Shown here piece by piece: positions 9,922 through 21,808 of a stretch of 60,000 nucleotides of DNA. The notes beneath the pieces are model-generated. The model was given only the letters and a program-made list of their open reading frames with translations, did not search any database and was not told the DNA's origin. Source of the DNA: Adiantum capillus-veneris (taxonomy: Eukaryota > Streptophyta > Polypodiopsida > Polypodiales > Pteridaceae); contig CM043962.1 in assembly GCA_014529385.2 (NCBI GenBank), forward strand, positions 85,622,180 to 85,682,179. Reading direction: 5' to 3'. Both the position numbers and the translations under genes were made by a program. Positions within the stretch are counted from its first letter, which is position 1, and each line of letters starts with the position of its first letter.

Positions 9922-10450
9922 TAATTACTAAGCTAAGCTATGCTAATATGAGTGATTATGTGAGGAGATGTACATCTTTCTCGTAAGAATATTCCTTCTT
10001 CCTCTCAATCTACTCTCATACCCCGCTAGCTCTCACCATCTTCGAAGGTATGTGAGGTCTTGGGTATGAGACCGTGAGGGAATGAATGTTGTGTTTGATA
10101 AGTGTTTTGATTAATGCATGAAGTTTCCATCTTCATTGCACTAGCTAGTATTGAAGGAACACACAGAATTGTATTGTAAAATGTCTCTCTTGATGGGAGA
10201 AACCATAATACAAAGCCTCTTGGAGGGGGGACCTTTTCCATGCAAATCCCGTCCTCAACTGTTGTCAATTGCTTAATTTCTCTCTCTTTTGAAGTATTGT
10301 TCATGCCATCTAGCTAGGTGTTATACTTTTTGTTGCTCTCTCCACCCAAGCACTCTTGTTATTTTCATTAGGAAGCTATTCTAATGAAATGCTCACTATG
10401 TTCATTCTATTTTCCGCTTCATACAAGTTTCTAGACCATTAAATGTTACA
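9922..10450 (+). repeat. Partial 5' LTR of B2
   Basis: It matches the last about 510 bp of the 3' LTR, starting at TAATTACTAAGC and ending ATTAAATGTTACA. The join to LTR A at 9921/9922 repeats the one at 2740/2741. Confidence 0.85.
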
Positions 10451-10451
10451 T

Positions 10452-10463
10452 TGGTATCAGAAC
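10452..10463 (+). other. Primer binding site of B2, one mismatch
   Basis: TGGTATCAGAAC follows the LTR end by one base. It differs from the usual TGGTATCAGAGC by one transition. Confidence 0.75.
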
Positions 10464-10867
10464 ACAAGGTTTCTCTTTTCTTGCTCAAGAAGGGCGGTCC
10501 TCAAGCTAGCTATATATGGTTGGTACTATTAATTGCATGTGAGTAAGTAGAATAGGGATTTTTCAGCCTTGTAGTGCACCTGCCTTTGTGCAGTTAACAG
10601 GGCATCACCATCGAGAGCTATGGTCTTAATAATGGAGTCCTACGTGGCTTGCCTACGGCTTAACTATTATTGACCTATTAGAAGCTTGACAGGAGTCCGT
10701 GCTGTTTTGGTGTTGAACGACCCTCTCTTATATTCCTTGCGATTTATGGTATTCGAGCCACATGTATAGTAGCTTGAGTGCTTTTTCTAAAGGGATAAAG
10801 AGGAGTAGCAACTAGGGCTTGAAGTGCCAAAGTACATCTAAAAAGTTTACACCTAAAAGTTGTTAGA

Positions 10868-12199
10868 ATGGTTGACAGTAGTGAAGAGAGTGAAATTAAT
10901 GTTGATAACTTTGATTATGCTAATGAGCAGGATACTACTGATGCCCCGATGCTTGTTAACTATCTTGTTTCTAGGCTTCAACAAGCCATGGGTAATCCAT
11001 CCCTCCAAAGTGAAGTGCAATGGCAACTTTGTGCTCATGGGATTCTCCAAGCTCCCCACCACGACGAGAGAGCACCTAGGAAGCCTCCTTGCGAGACTTC
11101 CAAAAGAGGCCTCTTTCCGATTCGGGAAGAAGAAGAGGATCCATACGAAGGGCTCAAAAATTTACTCCTTGATGACGCATCTCCTTTTCAAAGGAGAAAT
11201 CAAGAGCCTCCACTAAAAGAACGAGAAATAAGTGAGTCTCCCGTCACCTCGGCGGAGATGGCTCCACGAAGACGGCGGGCTAAACGCTCTCCATCACCTC
11301 CAAAATGGAGAAGACCATCGCATACTTCTCCACACCATACTTCAAAGAGGGATGAAAAAAAGCAAGAGAAGAAAAAGGCAAGAAAGAGGACACCCTCTTC
11401 TGCATCTTCTTCATCCTCTTCCTCTTATGAAAGTGATGGTGAAGACAATGAAGATCAAGGCAAGAAAAAGGCAAGAAATAGGTCACCCTCTTCTCCATCT
11501 TCCTCAAATTCTTTATCTTCTGAAGAAAGTGATGGTGAAACCTTTGAACCATCAAAAAGAAGAGGCCATAGGAAATCCTATGCCACTTAGAAGAGGTTGT
11601 CCAAGCTCAAGAAGTTCAAAGAGGGAGGAAAGATCATCTCTTTCCTTACCTACGATGGCACCTTTGGTGCTACGGACAAAGTCTTGGCCTTTATCCAACA
11701 ATTCGTTGTGGCATTTGGAGATGAGGGCTTCACAGAGTCCTCTAAGCTACACCATGTAGCTATGCCCTTTCAAAAGTGCATAGCTACACCATGTAGCTAT
11801 GCACTTTCAAAAGTCCTCCAAGAAATGGCGGTCTAGCCTACGGGCCAACGGGGTGAAGCTCCACAAGCATGGAAAGCTTTAAGAGCTTCCATTATGAAGT
11901 GGTTTTTTGCCACTGATGCCAAAGAAAAAGTACTCACCAAATGGAGAATCTTGAAGCTCTCTCCCTACGAATCCATTCACACATATGTAGACAAGTTTTG
12001 GGATTTACAACTTAAAGCCACTGTCTTCAAGAAGTTGGATTTTGGAGAGCAAAAGAAACAATTTTGTGCGGGCTTTTTAACTGAAGAAATGGCGAAGTAT
12101 GTCAAAGAGGAATTATTTATCCCTCCTCTCAAGCATGATGATGTAATCCTAGGGGCACCATGGTTTGATTGCATGGCTGCCAATGTTAAATTCCCTTAA
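10868..12199 (+). pseudogene. gag: Gag with protease remnant, B2
   Basis: ATG at 10868 opens MVDSSEESE, colinear with the B1 gag. The first frame ends at TAG 11588-11590, where the sibling has Trp (YAT-W). The gag core continues from about 11597 (KKFKEGGKIISFLTYDGTF). A 36-37 bp duplication at 11745-11816 and a frameshift follow, and a last open stretch (11894-12199) carries WRILKLSPYESIHTYVDKFW. After AKYVK the frame jumps to FIPPLKHDDVILGAPWFD, so the zinc knuckle and the protease active site are deleted. The RS-like basic block and two serine/acid repeats seen in B1 are present at about 11260-11540. Confidence 0.8.
11745..11816. repeat. 36-37 bp tandem duplication in B2 gag
   Basis: AGCTACACCATGTAGCTATG and the following bases occur twice in a row. 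The unit itself contains the palindrome CTACACCATGTAG. It disrupts the gag frame. Confidence 0.85.
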
Positions 12200-12376
12200 A
12201 GGAGAATCTCCTTTAAGTTTTTGGAAAAAGATATGTATATAGATGCTAAGGAAATGGGTAACACCATAGCCATTGTACATACACAAGCGTTTAACAAGTC
12301 AATAAAGAGCTCTATTTTCGTGTAAATGATTTTTGTTAAAGATTCTCAAAATGAACCTAATGTTTTAGCAAAATAA

Positions 12377-13662
12377 AATATACACAATCAAAAAGAATTA
12401 GAGTTATCCAATTTTCTCAAGGGGTTTCAAGATGTCTTTATTGACAACATCCCTTGTGAGCTACCTCCTAAACGAGGTAATGATGACCATGCAATTGAAC
12501 TTCTTCTAGGAAGTTCACCGCCTAACAAACCTCCTTATAGAGTTTCTCAAGCTCAACAAGAGGAGATTATGCGGCAAGTGCAAGAGTTAGTTGACAAGGG
12601 CATGGTTAGGCCTAGCCCATCTCCATTTTGCTCTCCTGTGCTACTAGTGCAAAAGAAAGACGACACATATCGTGTGTGTGTCGACTATAGAGCACTAAAT
12701 AGGATCACTATCAAAAATAGGTTTCCCGTTCCACCGGTAGAATACCTATTTGATAAGCTACAAGGATCCACCTACTTCAATAGGATTGCCGTAAAAAGTG
12801 GCTATCATCAAATAAGGATAGTTGATCAAGACATTGTAAAGACCGTATTTTGCACTACGTTTGGTCTTTACGAATACATTGTCATGCCTTTTGGCTTAAC
12901 CAATGCACCAGCCACATTCAACCGCTTGATGGAGAAGCTATCCAGGCCTCATCGAACCTTTATTGGAGTGTTCTTTGATGATATCATCATCTACTTTAAT
13001 TCATTAGATGAACACAAGCAACACCTCCAGGTAATATTTCAAGTTTTAAGAGAGAATAAACTTTATGTTAATCGAAAGAAAAGTGAATTTTTCTTACAAG
13101 AGATTCACTATTTAGGTCACATTATCTCTCAAGATGGCATCCAAATGGATCCATCAAACTTAGAGGTAATAAAAGGATGGCCTAAACCAAGGAATCTTCA
13201 TGAGTTAAGAAGCTTTATAGGAATGTGTGCATACTATAGACACTTCATAGAAAAGTTCTCACTAATAGCAGGACCATTACATGACCTAACAAAGAAAAAC
13301 GTTAGGTACACATGGTCTACCAAGGAGAACAATGCTTTCAAAAAGCTTAAAGGAAAGCTTATCTCTCAAGCTGTGCTTACACTACCGGATCTCTCAAAGC
13401 CATTTGAGGTCCAATGTGATGCTTGTGATGATTTCCTTGGAGCTGTTTTTCTCCAAGAAGGGCACGCCATAGGCTATGAAAGTCGAAGGCTCAACCCTGT
13501 TGAGCAAGCCCTAGGCATATAAGAAAAGGAACTCCTCCCAGTTCTACATGCCTTAGACTCATGGAAGCACTATTTCTTGGGGACTCCTTTCATTCTGTGA
13601 ACGGATCACCAAAGTCTTAAGTAATTCATGACGTAGACCAAGCTCTCCGACAAACAAATGAG
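12377..13662 (+). pseudogene. pol: Reverse transcriptase and RNase H, B2
   Basis: The frame is open from after a TAA at 12374 to TAA 13520-13522. RT landmarks in order: [52 protein letters not shown], the active-site box VFFDDIIIY (both aspartates kept), YLGHIIS, and the Ty3/gypsy connection RSFIGMCAYYRHFIEKFS. RNase H starts at FEVQCDACDDFLGAVF; the sequence to 13662 keeps it only as fragments with several stops (ELLPVLHALDSWKHYF is legible). RT copies element RNA into DNA; RNase H removes the RNA. The RT itself is nearly intact. Confidence 0.9.
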
Positions 13663-14355
13663 GTGGGAAATTTCCTTTTGCAATTTCATTTTCATATTCC
13701 TCACATTGTTGGCAAGCATAATCAAGTAGCCAATGCACTCTCAAGACGGCCAAGAGTGAATGTGCTTTCCACAACAACTCACAATGATCTATCTTCTATG
13801 ATAGATGAGTATGCTATTAATCCCGATTTTAGAGATGTGATTTCAGCCCTTGCATTAGGAAAGAAAGAGGAACCATTTACCTTACAAAATGATTATCTTC
13901 TCTATGGCAATAGACTATGCGTTACTAGCTCACTACGTGAGAAAGTAATGTATGAATCTCATGCTCCTCCTTATGCGGGGCATAGAGGGATTCAGTCTAC
14001 CTTAAAGGGGATTGAAACATATTTCTATTGGACTACCATGAAAGAAAACATACAAGAGTATGTTTCTAAATGTGTGGTATGCCAAAAGACAAAGTTTGAT
14101 AGAGGGAAGCAACCTGGATTTCGTCAACCTTTGCCAATCCCAAATTCACCATGGGAGAGCATATTGATGGATTTTATCTTTGGATTGCCTAAGTCTATCC
14201 ATGGGAATACAAGAATATGGACGATAGTAGACAGGTTCAGTAAACAAGCTCATTTTATACCTGTCAAAAAGGCTATCAAAGCCCATCAAATGGCAACCCT
14301 CTTCATTTCACAAATCTTCAAGTACCATGGCTTGCCGATCCCAAGGCTTGATTAA
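13663..14355 (+). pseudogene. pol: Integrase, truncated, B2
   Basis: It starts in the RNase H/integrase linker (HIVGKHNQVANALSRRP) and carries the HHCC zinc-binding domain (HAPPYAGHRGIQ, then CVVCQKTKFDRG). The catalytic core has its first aspartate (LMDFIFGLP) and second region (TIVDRFSKQAHFIP), but the frame ends at KYHGLPIPRLD, before the last acidic residue. The remainder of the core is deleted and the sequence resumes near the integrase C-terminus. Strand transfer would be impossible. Confidence 0.85.
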
Positions 14356-14456
14356 GGCACACGACCAACAAGAATCCTACGGGGCACCAAAAGTACTATG
14401 CTAAGTTAGCAAAAAGGTACTATGGTCCCTTCTAGATTCTTAGGCCAATCAATGAT

Positions 14457-14774
14457 ATGGCCTATCAACTCAAGTTGCCCAGCCATTGGCTCATACACAA
14501 TGCTTTTCATGTGAGCCTATTAAAGCCTTACAAAGGAGAGCCACCTGAAGAACCTACTATTGAAGACCCACCGGAGATCGAGGACAAAGAAGAGGTGCTG
14601 CAACCCGAGTCCATTCTCCGACATGAAGACAAGGTACTAAGAGGTGGTAAGACTATCCAATGATATCTTATTAAGTTTAAGAATTATCCTTTTGAAGATG
14701 CTAGATGGATGCAAGGCGTACAACTAAAGGATAACCTAAACCTTGTCAATGCTTACAATGCTTCCCTAGAGTAA
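14457..14774 (+). pseudogene. pol: Integrase C-terminus and chromodomain, B2
   Basis: The frame carries the GPY-type end (MAYQLKLPSHWLIHNAFHVS, then LLKPYKGE) and a chromodomain-like end: ILRHEDKVLRGGKTIQ, then an in-frame TGA at 14661-14663, then YLIKFKNYPFEDARWM. The pattern of aromatic residues and acidic D/E-A-x-W matches chromovirus integrase tails, which guide insertion into marked chromatin. The true stop is TAA at 14772. Confidence 0.75.
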
Positions 14775-15131
14775 GCAAATGTACAAATGTTAAAAATGAA
14801 CAAAGTTTTTGTCTTATAAGACTCTCTTTTTCTTTATTGTGCACAAAAATGAAGTAGTATGCGTGCTTAGATCAAGTTTGCGGAGAGGACATCTCCCAAA
14901 CACCAAGTAGAGCTTGTCACTCTACTATGAAAGATTGATAGGACTAATGTGGAGACATGCTTGCAGCGGCAGCTTAGGCTCTCAAGCACCAAATGGACTA
15001 GTCATCCATTCTGAAACATTGTCGTAGGGTAACATAGGGATCCTCTACCCGCTAGGAAAAAGGACTAATGAATATGCTTTATCTTCTCTACCCCATAGTC
15101 GAGGACGACTATGATTTCAACAAAGAGGTAA
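14775..15131 (+). other. 3' untranslated internal region of B2
   Basis: About 357 bp lie between the pol stop and the 3' LTR, with no convincing ORF. The last bases, GAGGACGACTATG then CAAAGAGGTAA, occupy the polypurine-tract position but are a weak match. Confidence 0.6.
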
Positions 15132-16771
15132 TGTCATAATAATCAATATCTAATTCTCCTAATGATTTTTTCATGTTAAACTGATCATTTACTATGGGGA
15201 AGTGCAAGGGGAGAAAAAGCTAGAATATTGGTTAAACTAGCAGACCGGCCATAGTAGGGATCCAAAGGAGGAAAAATAGGGATCCAAAAGGGGGGCCATT
15301 TGCAAAAGAGCAACGTGCACAAATGGGCTTAAAAGACCCTAAGGTTCAATCCATTAAGACTTCCAAAATGGTAAGGTTCCAAAATTCAAAGGTTTTGTCC
15401 AAAGGTCAAAAGCCTAGGGAAATTGGATGCTTTGTGTGTGTCCCAAAATTCTTCAACCATCCCTACATAGGAGGGGGCAAGCCCTAGAAGTAGGAGATGA
15501 GAGGAAACTCACAAACACACACAAGCTCCCTTTACACAAAGGGAATGAGGGACAGGTGTCAGCTCCCTAGCCCAGATTCCCATAAGGTGTACTCAATTCC
15601 TATTGGATGGCCTTGGAGGTGTGTGATATCCTCATGACGTAATCCCCTAATGAATCTATCACGCAATTGATAATTATTAAAGCGCTCTTTTGGATTACAA
15701 CGAGAATTCAAATGATTCAAGATAGAGTAAATCTAGTTTAATTAATTTAAAGAACACTTTATAAAAGAACCAATAAGAATTAAGCTCTCTAGAAGACTAT
15801 TGGACAGTCTCCCAAGGGGTCCAATGAGCATTCAGCAGCCCAATGTCTTTCCTGATTCCTATTGGCGAGGAGGCAAAGGGTCCCAATGAGAGTTTAGTTT
15901 AATTAACTAATTACCTAAATCTCTCACGAAAGGGGAAAGGGGGACAAATGTCAGAAGACTATCACTTATGCTGCTTAATTTCCATTGGCTAGGCCTGGGG
16001 AGGTCCAATGAGGTGTGAGGATGAGCAAATAGCAAGAGGGGTTGACCAAGAAAGAGAGGGGGCTGATTTTTGCAAGGGATTATCACACAATCTCATGCAT
16101 GAAGCAAAGAAGACTCTCTCTCCTTCTCAAGCTTTAACGGAAAGCTTACCACCTACTCCGAGCTTGTGAGAAGGGAGGCCTACACCAACAACTCTTGGCT
16201 TTGTGATGCAAATCCAACCAAGAGCCAAGCTTCAATGCATTCTTATCTCCTCTACCATGCTAATTACTAAGCTAAGCTATGCTAATATGAGTGATTATGT
16301 GAGGAGATGTACATCTTTCTCGTAAGAATACTCCTTCCTCTCAATCTACTCTCATACCCCGCTAGCTCTCACCATCTTCAAAGGTGTGTGAGGTCTTGGG
16401 TCTGAGACCATGAGGGAGTTGATGTTGTGTTTGATAAGTGTTTTGCTTAGTGCATGAAGTTTCCATCTTCATTGCACTAGCTAGTATTGAAGGAACACAA
16501 ATAATTGTATTGTAAAATGTCTCTCTTGATGGGAGAAACCATAATACAAAGCCTTTTGGAGGGGGGGACCGGTCCTCAACTGTTGTCAATTGCTTAATTC
16601 CTCTCCCTTTTGAAGTATTTTTCATGCTATCTAACTAGGTGTTATACTTTTTGTTGCTCTCTCCACCCAAGCACTCTTGTTATTCTCATTAGGAAGCTAT
16701 TCTAATGAAATGCTCACTATGTTCATGCTATTTTCTGCTACACAAAAGTTTCTAGACCATTAAATGTTACA
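15132..16771 (+). repeat. Complete 3' LTR of B2 (1,640 bp)
   Basis: It starts TGTCATAATAATC and ends ATTAAATGTTACA, the reverse of the B1 LTR. Compared with B1 it has many substitutions and short indels, so it is clearly older or from a different subfamily. Confidence 0.9.
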
Positions 16772-17724
16772 GGCCTAATTGGAGAATCAAACAGATACTG
16801 GAGGCTTTTACAGTCAAAGAAGGACAACCCAACCAACACGAATGCAGATTCAAAGATGATAAAACAGGTATGGCAGAAGAAACCTTCAATGCCAACTTGG
16901 TCCTTCACTAATCCTCTTTTTGAGGATTCAAGCTTACTTTTAACAGATGAAATGTTTGTAGTAAGCACAAGACTGAAAATGTGAGAGAAGCAAGTTCGGA
17001 TGTGACCAAAAGCTGAGCACTCTAGTAGGTGTGGTACTCAGACTCTCGAACTTGTAGTGAGCATAATGTGCAAAGTTGATTTGACTTTTCTCCATTGCCC
17101 CAACTCCCTATCTTGCATCGAAGGAGATAGGAGCTAAGCCAAATGGATGTGGTAGTGCGTATTGCCGACAAGGGGATAGGCTCAATCATGTAAGTGTGAG
17201 TACGGTTTCCTCTTGCAGCGAAGAACAGGATTTTGTAGTTGGGGGCAATATGGGTGGTGTAATGTATGAAGCGTGATCCACCGGATTTTACCCAAGCCGT
17301 AAGACATTGGCGTTGTAGAAAAGCTTCATTCTCTTGGGAGTCAATTGAAGCATCATGTAGCAAGTGTAATGCATCCCATCTCCCAAACCACTTCTTTATG
17401 TGTTGATGTTCTCGCATTACACATGTTCTCAAATGCATAACATGCTCTCTTTCCCACTTCCAAACGACGCATAGCACATTTATGCCACTTGTGATTGGAC
17501 GGGACCTCAAGGCCAAGGTACTTAAAGCTCTCAAAACTTCAAACGTCTCATTGTTGTACACAATTTTTCACAAGCATGACCTTTGTTTTGGATTCATTCA
17601 CAATCAGCTCACTATGCAAGCAAATGTTCTCAAGGACAACCATAAGCTTTTCAACATCTTCTAAAGTGTGTGCTAGAAGCCCTACATCATCCGCATACAA
17701 CAAAAGCATGGTTACAGCATTGCA
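16772..17724 (-). pseudogene. LINE (non-LTR) retrotransposon fragment
   Basis: On minus, two overlapping frames show the end of a LINE ORF2. 17730-17548 has the RT active-site motif YADDVGLLAHT. 17561-17022 continues with the region after RT and a cysteine/histidine C-terminus (RTTTSIWLSSYLLRCKIG, then CTLCSLQVRESEYH). A frameshift separates them, and the 5' part is absent, cut by the LTR at 17725. The 250 bp at 16772-17021 probably represent 3' UTR or flanking DNA; no poly(A) tail is obvious. Confidence 0.75.
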
Positions 17725-19478
17725 TGTCATTAAAACTAATATCTAATTCTCCTAAATGATTTTCTCATGCTAAACTGATCATTTAATATGGGGAAGTGCC
17801 AGGGGAGAAAAAGCTAGAAATATTGGTTAAGCTGGTAGACCGGCCACGATAAGGATCCAAAGGAGGGAAAATAGGGATCCAAAGTGGGGGCCATCTGCAA
17901 AAGAGCAATGTGCAACAATGGGATTTAAAAGACCCTAAGGTTCAACCCATTAAGACTTCCAAAATGCTACGGTTCCAAAATTCAAAGGTTATGTCCAAAG
18001 GTCAAACACTAGGAAAATTGGATGCTTTGTGTGTGCTCAGAAAGTCTTCAAAGAATCCTACATAGGAGGGGGCGAGCCTTGGAAGTAGGGGATGAGAGAG
18101 AAACACACACACACACACACTCACAAGCTGTTGTAGACAAAGGGAATGAGGGACACATGTCAGCTCCCTAGCCCAGATGCCCACAAGGTGTACTCAAATC
18201 CTATTGGATGGCCATGGAGGTGGACCAATGAGAATTAGGCTAGAGTAAATCTATTTTAATTAATTTAAAAACACTTAATAAAAGAACCAATAGGAATTAA
18301 GCTCTCTAGAAGACTATTGGATAGTCTCCCAAGGGGTCCAATGAGCATTCATCAGCCTAATGGCTTGCCTAATTCCTATTGTCCAAGAGAGAAAGGGGTC
18401 CAATGAGAGTTTAGTTGCTACCTAAAGCTCTCACAAAAGGGAAAAGGGGAACACATGTCAGAAGGCTATCACTTATGCTCTTGAAATTCCATTGGCTAAG
18501 CCTGGAGAGGTCCAATAGGGTGTGAGCATAAGAAAATAGCAAGAGGGGTCGACCAAGAGAGAGAGGGGGCTGATTTTCTCAAGGCATTATTGCATACACA
18601 CTCACACTAACTCATGTTTGGAGTAAGAATACTCTCTCTCTTCTTCTCAAGATTTAATGGAAAGCTTATCACCTACTCCAAGCTTGTGAGAAGGGAGGCC
18701 TACACCAACAACTCTTGGCTTTGTGATGCAAATCCAAGCAAAAGCCAAGCTTCAATGCATGTTCATCTCCTCTACCATGCTAATTAATAAGCTAAGCTAT
18801 GCTAATATGAGTGATCAGGTGAGGAGATGTACATCTTTCTACTCCTTCTTCCTCTCAATCTACTCTCATACCCCACTAGCTCTCACCATCTTCGAAGGTG
18901 TGTGAGGTCTTGGATCTAAGACCGTGAGGGAATTGCTGTTGTGTTTTATAAGTGTTTTTCTTAGTGCTTGAAGTTTCCATCTTCATTGCACTAGCTAGTA
19001 TTGAAGGAACACAAAGAATTGATGTTCCTCTCAATCTACTCTCATACCCCGCTAGTTCTCACCATCTTGAAAGGTGTGTGAGGTCTTGGGTCTAAGTCGG
19101 TGAGGGAATTGATGTTGTGTTTTATAAGTGTTTTTCTTAGTGCTTGAACTTTTCATCTTCATTGCACTAGCTAGTATTGAAGGAGCACAAAGAATTGCAT
19201 TGTAAAATGTCTCTCTTGATGGGAGAAGCCCTTATACAAAGCCTTTTGGAGGGGGGACTAGCTCCATGTAAATATGGTCCTTAACTGTTGCCAATAGCTT
19301 AATTTCTCTCTCTTTTGAAGTATTGTTCATGCTATCTAACTAGGTGTTATACTTTTTGTTGGTCTTTCTCCATCCAATCACTCTTGTTATTCTAATTAGG
19401 AATCTATTCTAATGAAATGCTCACTATATTCATGCTATTTTCCGCTACACACAAGATACTAGGTCATTTAATGTTACA
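17725..19478 (+). repeat. 5' LTR of B3 (1,754 bp)
   Basis: It starts TGTCATTAAAAC and ends TTTAATGTTACA. It is longer than the other family B LTRs, mainly because of an internal duplication of about 175 bp. Confidence 0.9.
18851..19200. repeat. About 175-bp tandem duplication within LTR B3
   Basis: The block from CCTCTCAATCTACTC to ACACAAAGAATTG occurs twice in a row (18851-19026 and 19027 onward) with a few substitutions between copies. B1 and B2 LTRs have it once. Confidence 0.85.
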
Positions 19479-19490
19479 TTGTATCAGAGC
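19479..19490 (+). other. Primer binding site of B3, one mismatch
   Basis: TTGTATCAGAGC directly follows the LTR. It differs from TGGTATCAGAGC at the second base and is followed by ACAAGG, as in B1. Confidence 0.75.
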
Positions 19491-19856
19491 ACAAGGTTTC
19501 TCTTTTCTTGCTGAAGAAGGGAGGTCCTCAAGCTAGCTATAAATAATTGGTATTATTAATTGCATTTGAGTACGTATAATAGGGATTTTTCAGCCTTACA
19601 GTGCGCCTGCCTTCATGCAGATAATGGGGTATCACTGTCGAGAGCTATGGTCTTAATAGTGGATTCCTACGGGGCTTACCTATGGAAGCTTGACAGGAGC
19701 CGGTGTTGTTTTGGTGTTGAACGACTCTCTCTTCTATTCCTTGCAATTAATGGCATTTGAGCCATGGGTACAGTAGCTTGAGTGCTTTTTCTAAAGGGGT
19801 AAAGAGGAGTAGCAACTAGTCCTTGAAGTGCCAAAGTACACCTAAAAGTTGTTAGA

Positions 19857-21220
19857 ATGGCTGACAATAGCAAAGAGAGTGAAATTAATGTTGATAACTT
19901 TGATTTTGCTAATGTGAGCAGGCTACTAATGATGCCCCTATGCTTGTTAACTATCTTGTTTCTAGGCTTCAACAAGCCATGGGCAATCCATCCCTCCAAA
20001 GTGAAGGTGCAACGGTAGCTTCATGCTCATGGGATTCTCCAAGCTCCCCACTATGACGAGAGAGTACCTAGGAAGCCCCCTTGCAAGACTTACAAAAGAG
20101 GCCTCTCTCCGATTTGGGAAGAAGAAGAGGATCCATACGAAGGGCTCAAAAATTTGCTTCTTGATGACGCATCTCCTTCTCAAAGGAGAAGTCAAGAGCC
20201 CACCGAAGGAACAAGAAAGAAGTGAGTCTCCTGCCACCTCGACGGAGATGGCTCCACAAAGACGGCGGGCTAAACGCTCTCCATCACCTCCAAAACGGAG
20301 AAGACCATCGCACACTTCTCCAAACCATAATTCAAAGAGGGATGACAAAAGGGCCAAGAGAAGAAAAAGGCGAGAAAGAGGACACACTCTTCTCCATCTT
20401 CTTCATTCTCTTCCTCTTATGAAAGTGATGGTGAAGACAAAGAAGATCAAGGCAAGAAAAAGGCCAAAAAGAGGTCACCCTCTTCTCCATCTTCCCCAAA
20501 TTCCTCATCTTCTGAAGAAAGTGATGGTGCAACTTTTGAACCATCAAAAAGAAGAGGCCATAGGAAATCCTATGCCATATGGAAGAGGTCGTCCAAGCTC
20601 AAGAAGTTCAAAGAGGGAGGAAAGAGCATCTCTTACCTACAATGGCACCTTTGGTGTTACGGACAAAGTCTTGGCCTTTATCCAACACTTCAATGCAACG
20701 TTTGGAGAGATGAGGCCTTTACGGATTCCTCGAAGCTCTCTCCCTACGTATCCATTCACAAATATGTAGACAAGTTTTGGGACTTACATCTCAAAGCCAC
20801 TATCTTCAAAAGGATGGATTTTGGAGAGCAAAAGCAACAATTTTGTGCGGGCTTAACTGAAGAAATGGCGGAGTATGTCAACTCCCAAAGGCCTCGCACC
20901 ATATCGGCGGTTATACACCATACTATGGTGGCTTCTCGCATCAATTTCCAAAGAGGGGCTAAAAAAATTCTAAGCGCACGGAAAACAAGGGTTCCAATGA
21001 GCCTAAGGGGAAGGACAATGTCCAAAAGTCTCCTCAGGGAAATTCCAACAAAGCTAAGGAGAAGGGAGTTTATAAAGGCAAAAACAAACTCTCTTTTTAA
21101 GAGCTTGAGCATTATCGCAAGGATAACCATTGTTTCAAGTGCGGCGAGCAAGGACATGTGTATCGCACTTGTCCCCAAAAGAACAACCACCATGAGCCTC
21201 CTAGAGCTACCTTGGTCTAA
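19857..21220 (+). pseudogene. gag: Gag, B3, many frameshifts
   Basis: ATG at 19857 opens MADNSKESEINVDNFDF, as in B1, then shifts frame. The RS-like block (RRRAKRSPSPPKRRRPSH) is at about 20245-20320, followed by serine/acid repeats. Gag core fragments are legible (TYNGTFGVTDKVLAF; VNSQRPRTISAVIHHTMV), as is the zinc knuckle (CFKCGEQGHVYRTC) near 21135-21175, spread over three frames. The CGGTAG of B1 also occurs here, at about 20011. The reading ends at TAA 21218-21220. Confidence 0.8.
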
Positions 21221-21808
21221 ATCCAAGAGAAGGAAACTGACCACAAAGGATCTCCTCTATGCCATGCTTGGGGAAAGATAAGAGCACATGGTGCTTTTAT
21301 TCTCTTTGACCTTGGCTCTACTCACAATTTCATATCCACAGAGTTGGCCACCACGCTAGGCATACAAGCTGACGAGATGGGAGATGTCCTACCTGCAGAT
21401 GGTTCTTTCAAGGGGCAAGAAGATTCAATCACTCCATTAATCGGGAAATTGAGGCTCCATGTCCAAAACTATGTGGACAAAGAGGACTTCTTTATCACTC
21501 CTCTCAAGCATGAGGATGTAATCCTAGGGGAACCATGGTTTGATCGCATGGATGCCAATGTTAAATTCCCTGAAAGGAAAATCTACTTTAGGTTTGGGGA
21601 AAAAGATATGTACATAGATGCTAAGCAAACGGGTAACACCATACCCATTGTACATACACAAAGCTCTATTTTAGTGGCTGCCAGTGTTAAATTCCTTGAA
21701 AGGCAATTCTACTTTAGGTTCAGGGAAAAAGATATGTACATAGATGTTAAGCAAACGGGTAACACCATACCCATTGTACATACACAAGCTCTATTTCAGT
21801 GTACATGA
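21221..21808 (+). pseudogene. pol: Aspartic protease region, B3
   Basis: The frame is open for 195 codons. The active-site segment reads FILFDLGSTHNFIS, with Leu where Ser or Thr is expected (DSG/DTG), so activity is doubtful. It continues with LGIQADEMGDVLPADGS and the conserved VILGEPWFDRMDANVKFP. A 126-bp tandem duplication repeats KFPERKIYFRFGEKDMYIDA with changes. Confidence 0.8.
21553..21797. repeat. 126-bp tandem duplication in B3 protease region
   Basis: Units start at 21553 (TGCCAATGTTAAATTCC) and 21679 (TGCCAGTGTTAAATTCC). The length is a multiple of three, so the frame is kept through both copies. Confidence 0.9.

Larger units (their letters stand above)
9922..16771 (+). mobile_element. 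Element B2: family B gypsy chromovirus, degenerate
   Basis: Order on plus: partial 5' LTR (9922-10450), primer site, gag, RT, RNase H, integrase, chromodomain, complete 3' LTR (15132-16771). The start of the 5' LTR is replaced by a family A LTR end. Each coding domain carries stops or frameshifts, and two segments are missing: zinc knuckle plus protease active site, and the end of the integrase core. It is followed by GGCCT; the matching left duplication is lost. Confidence 0.85.
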
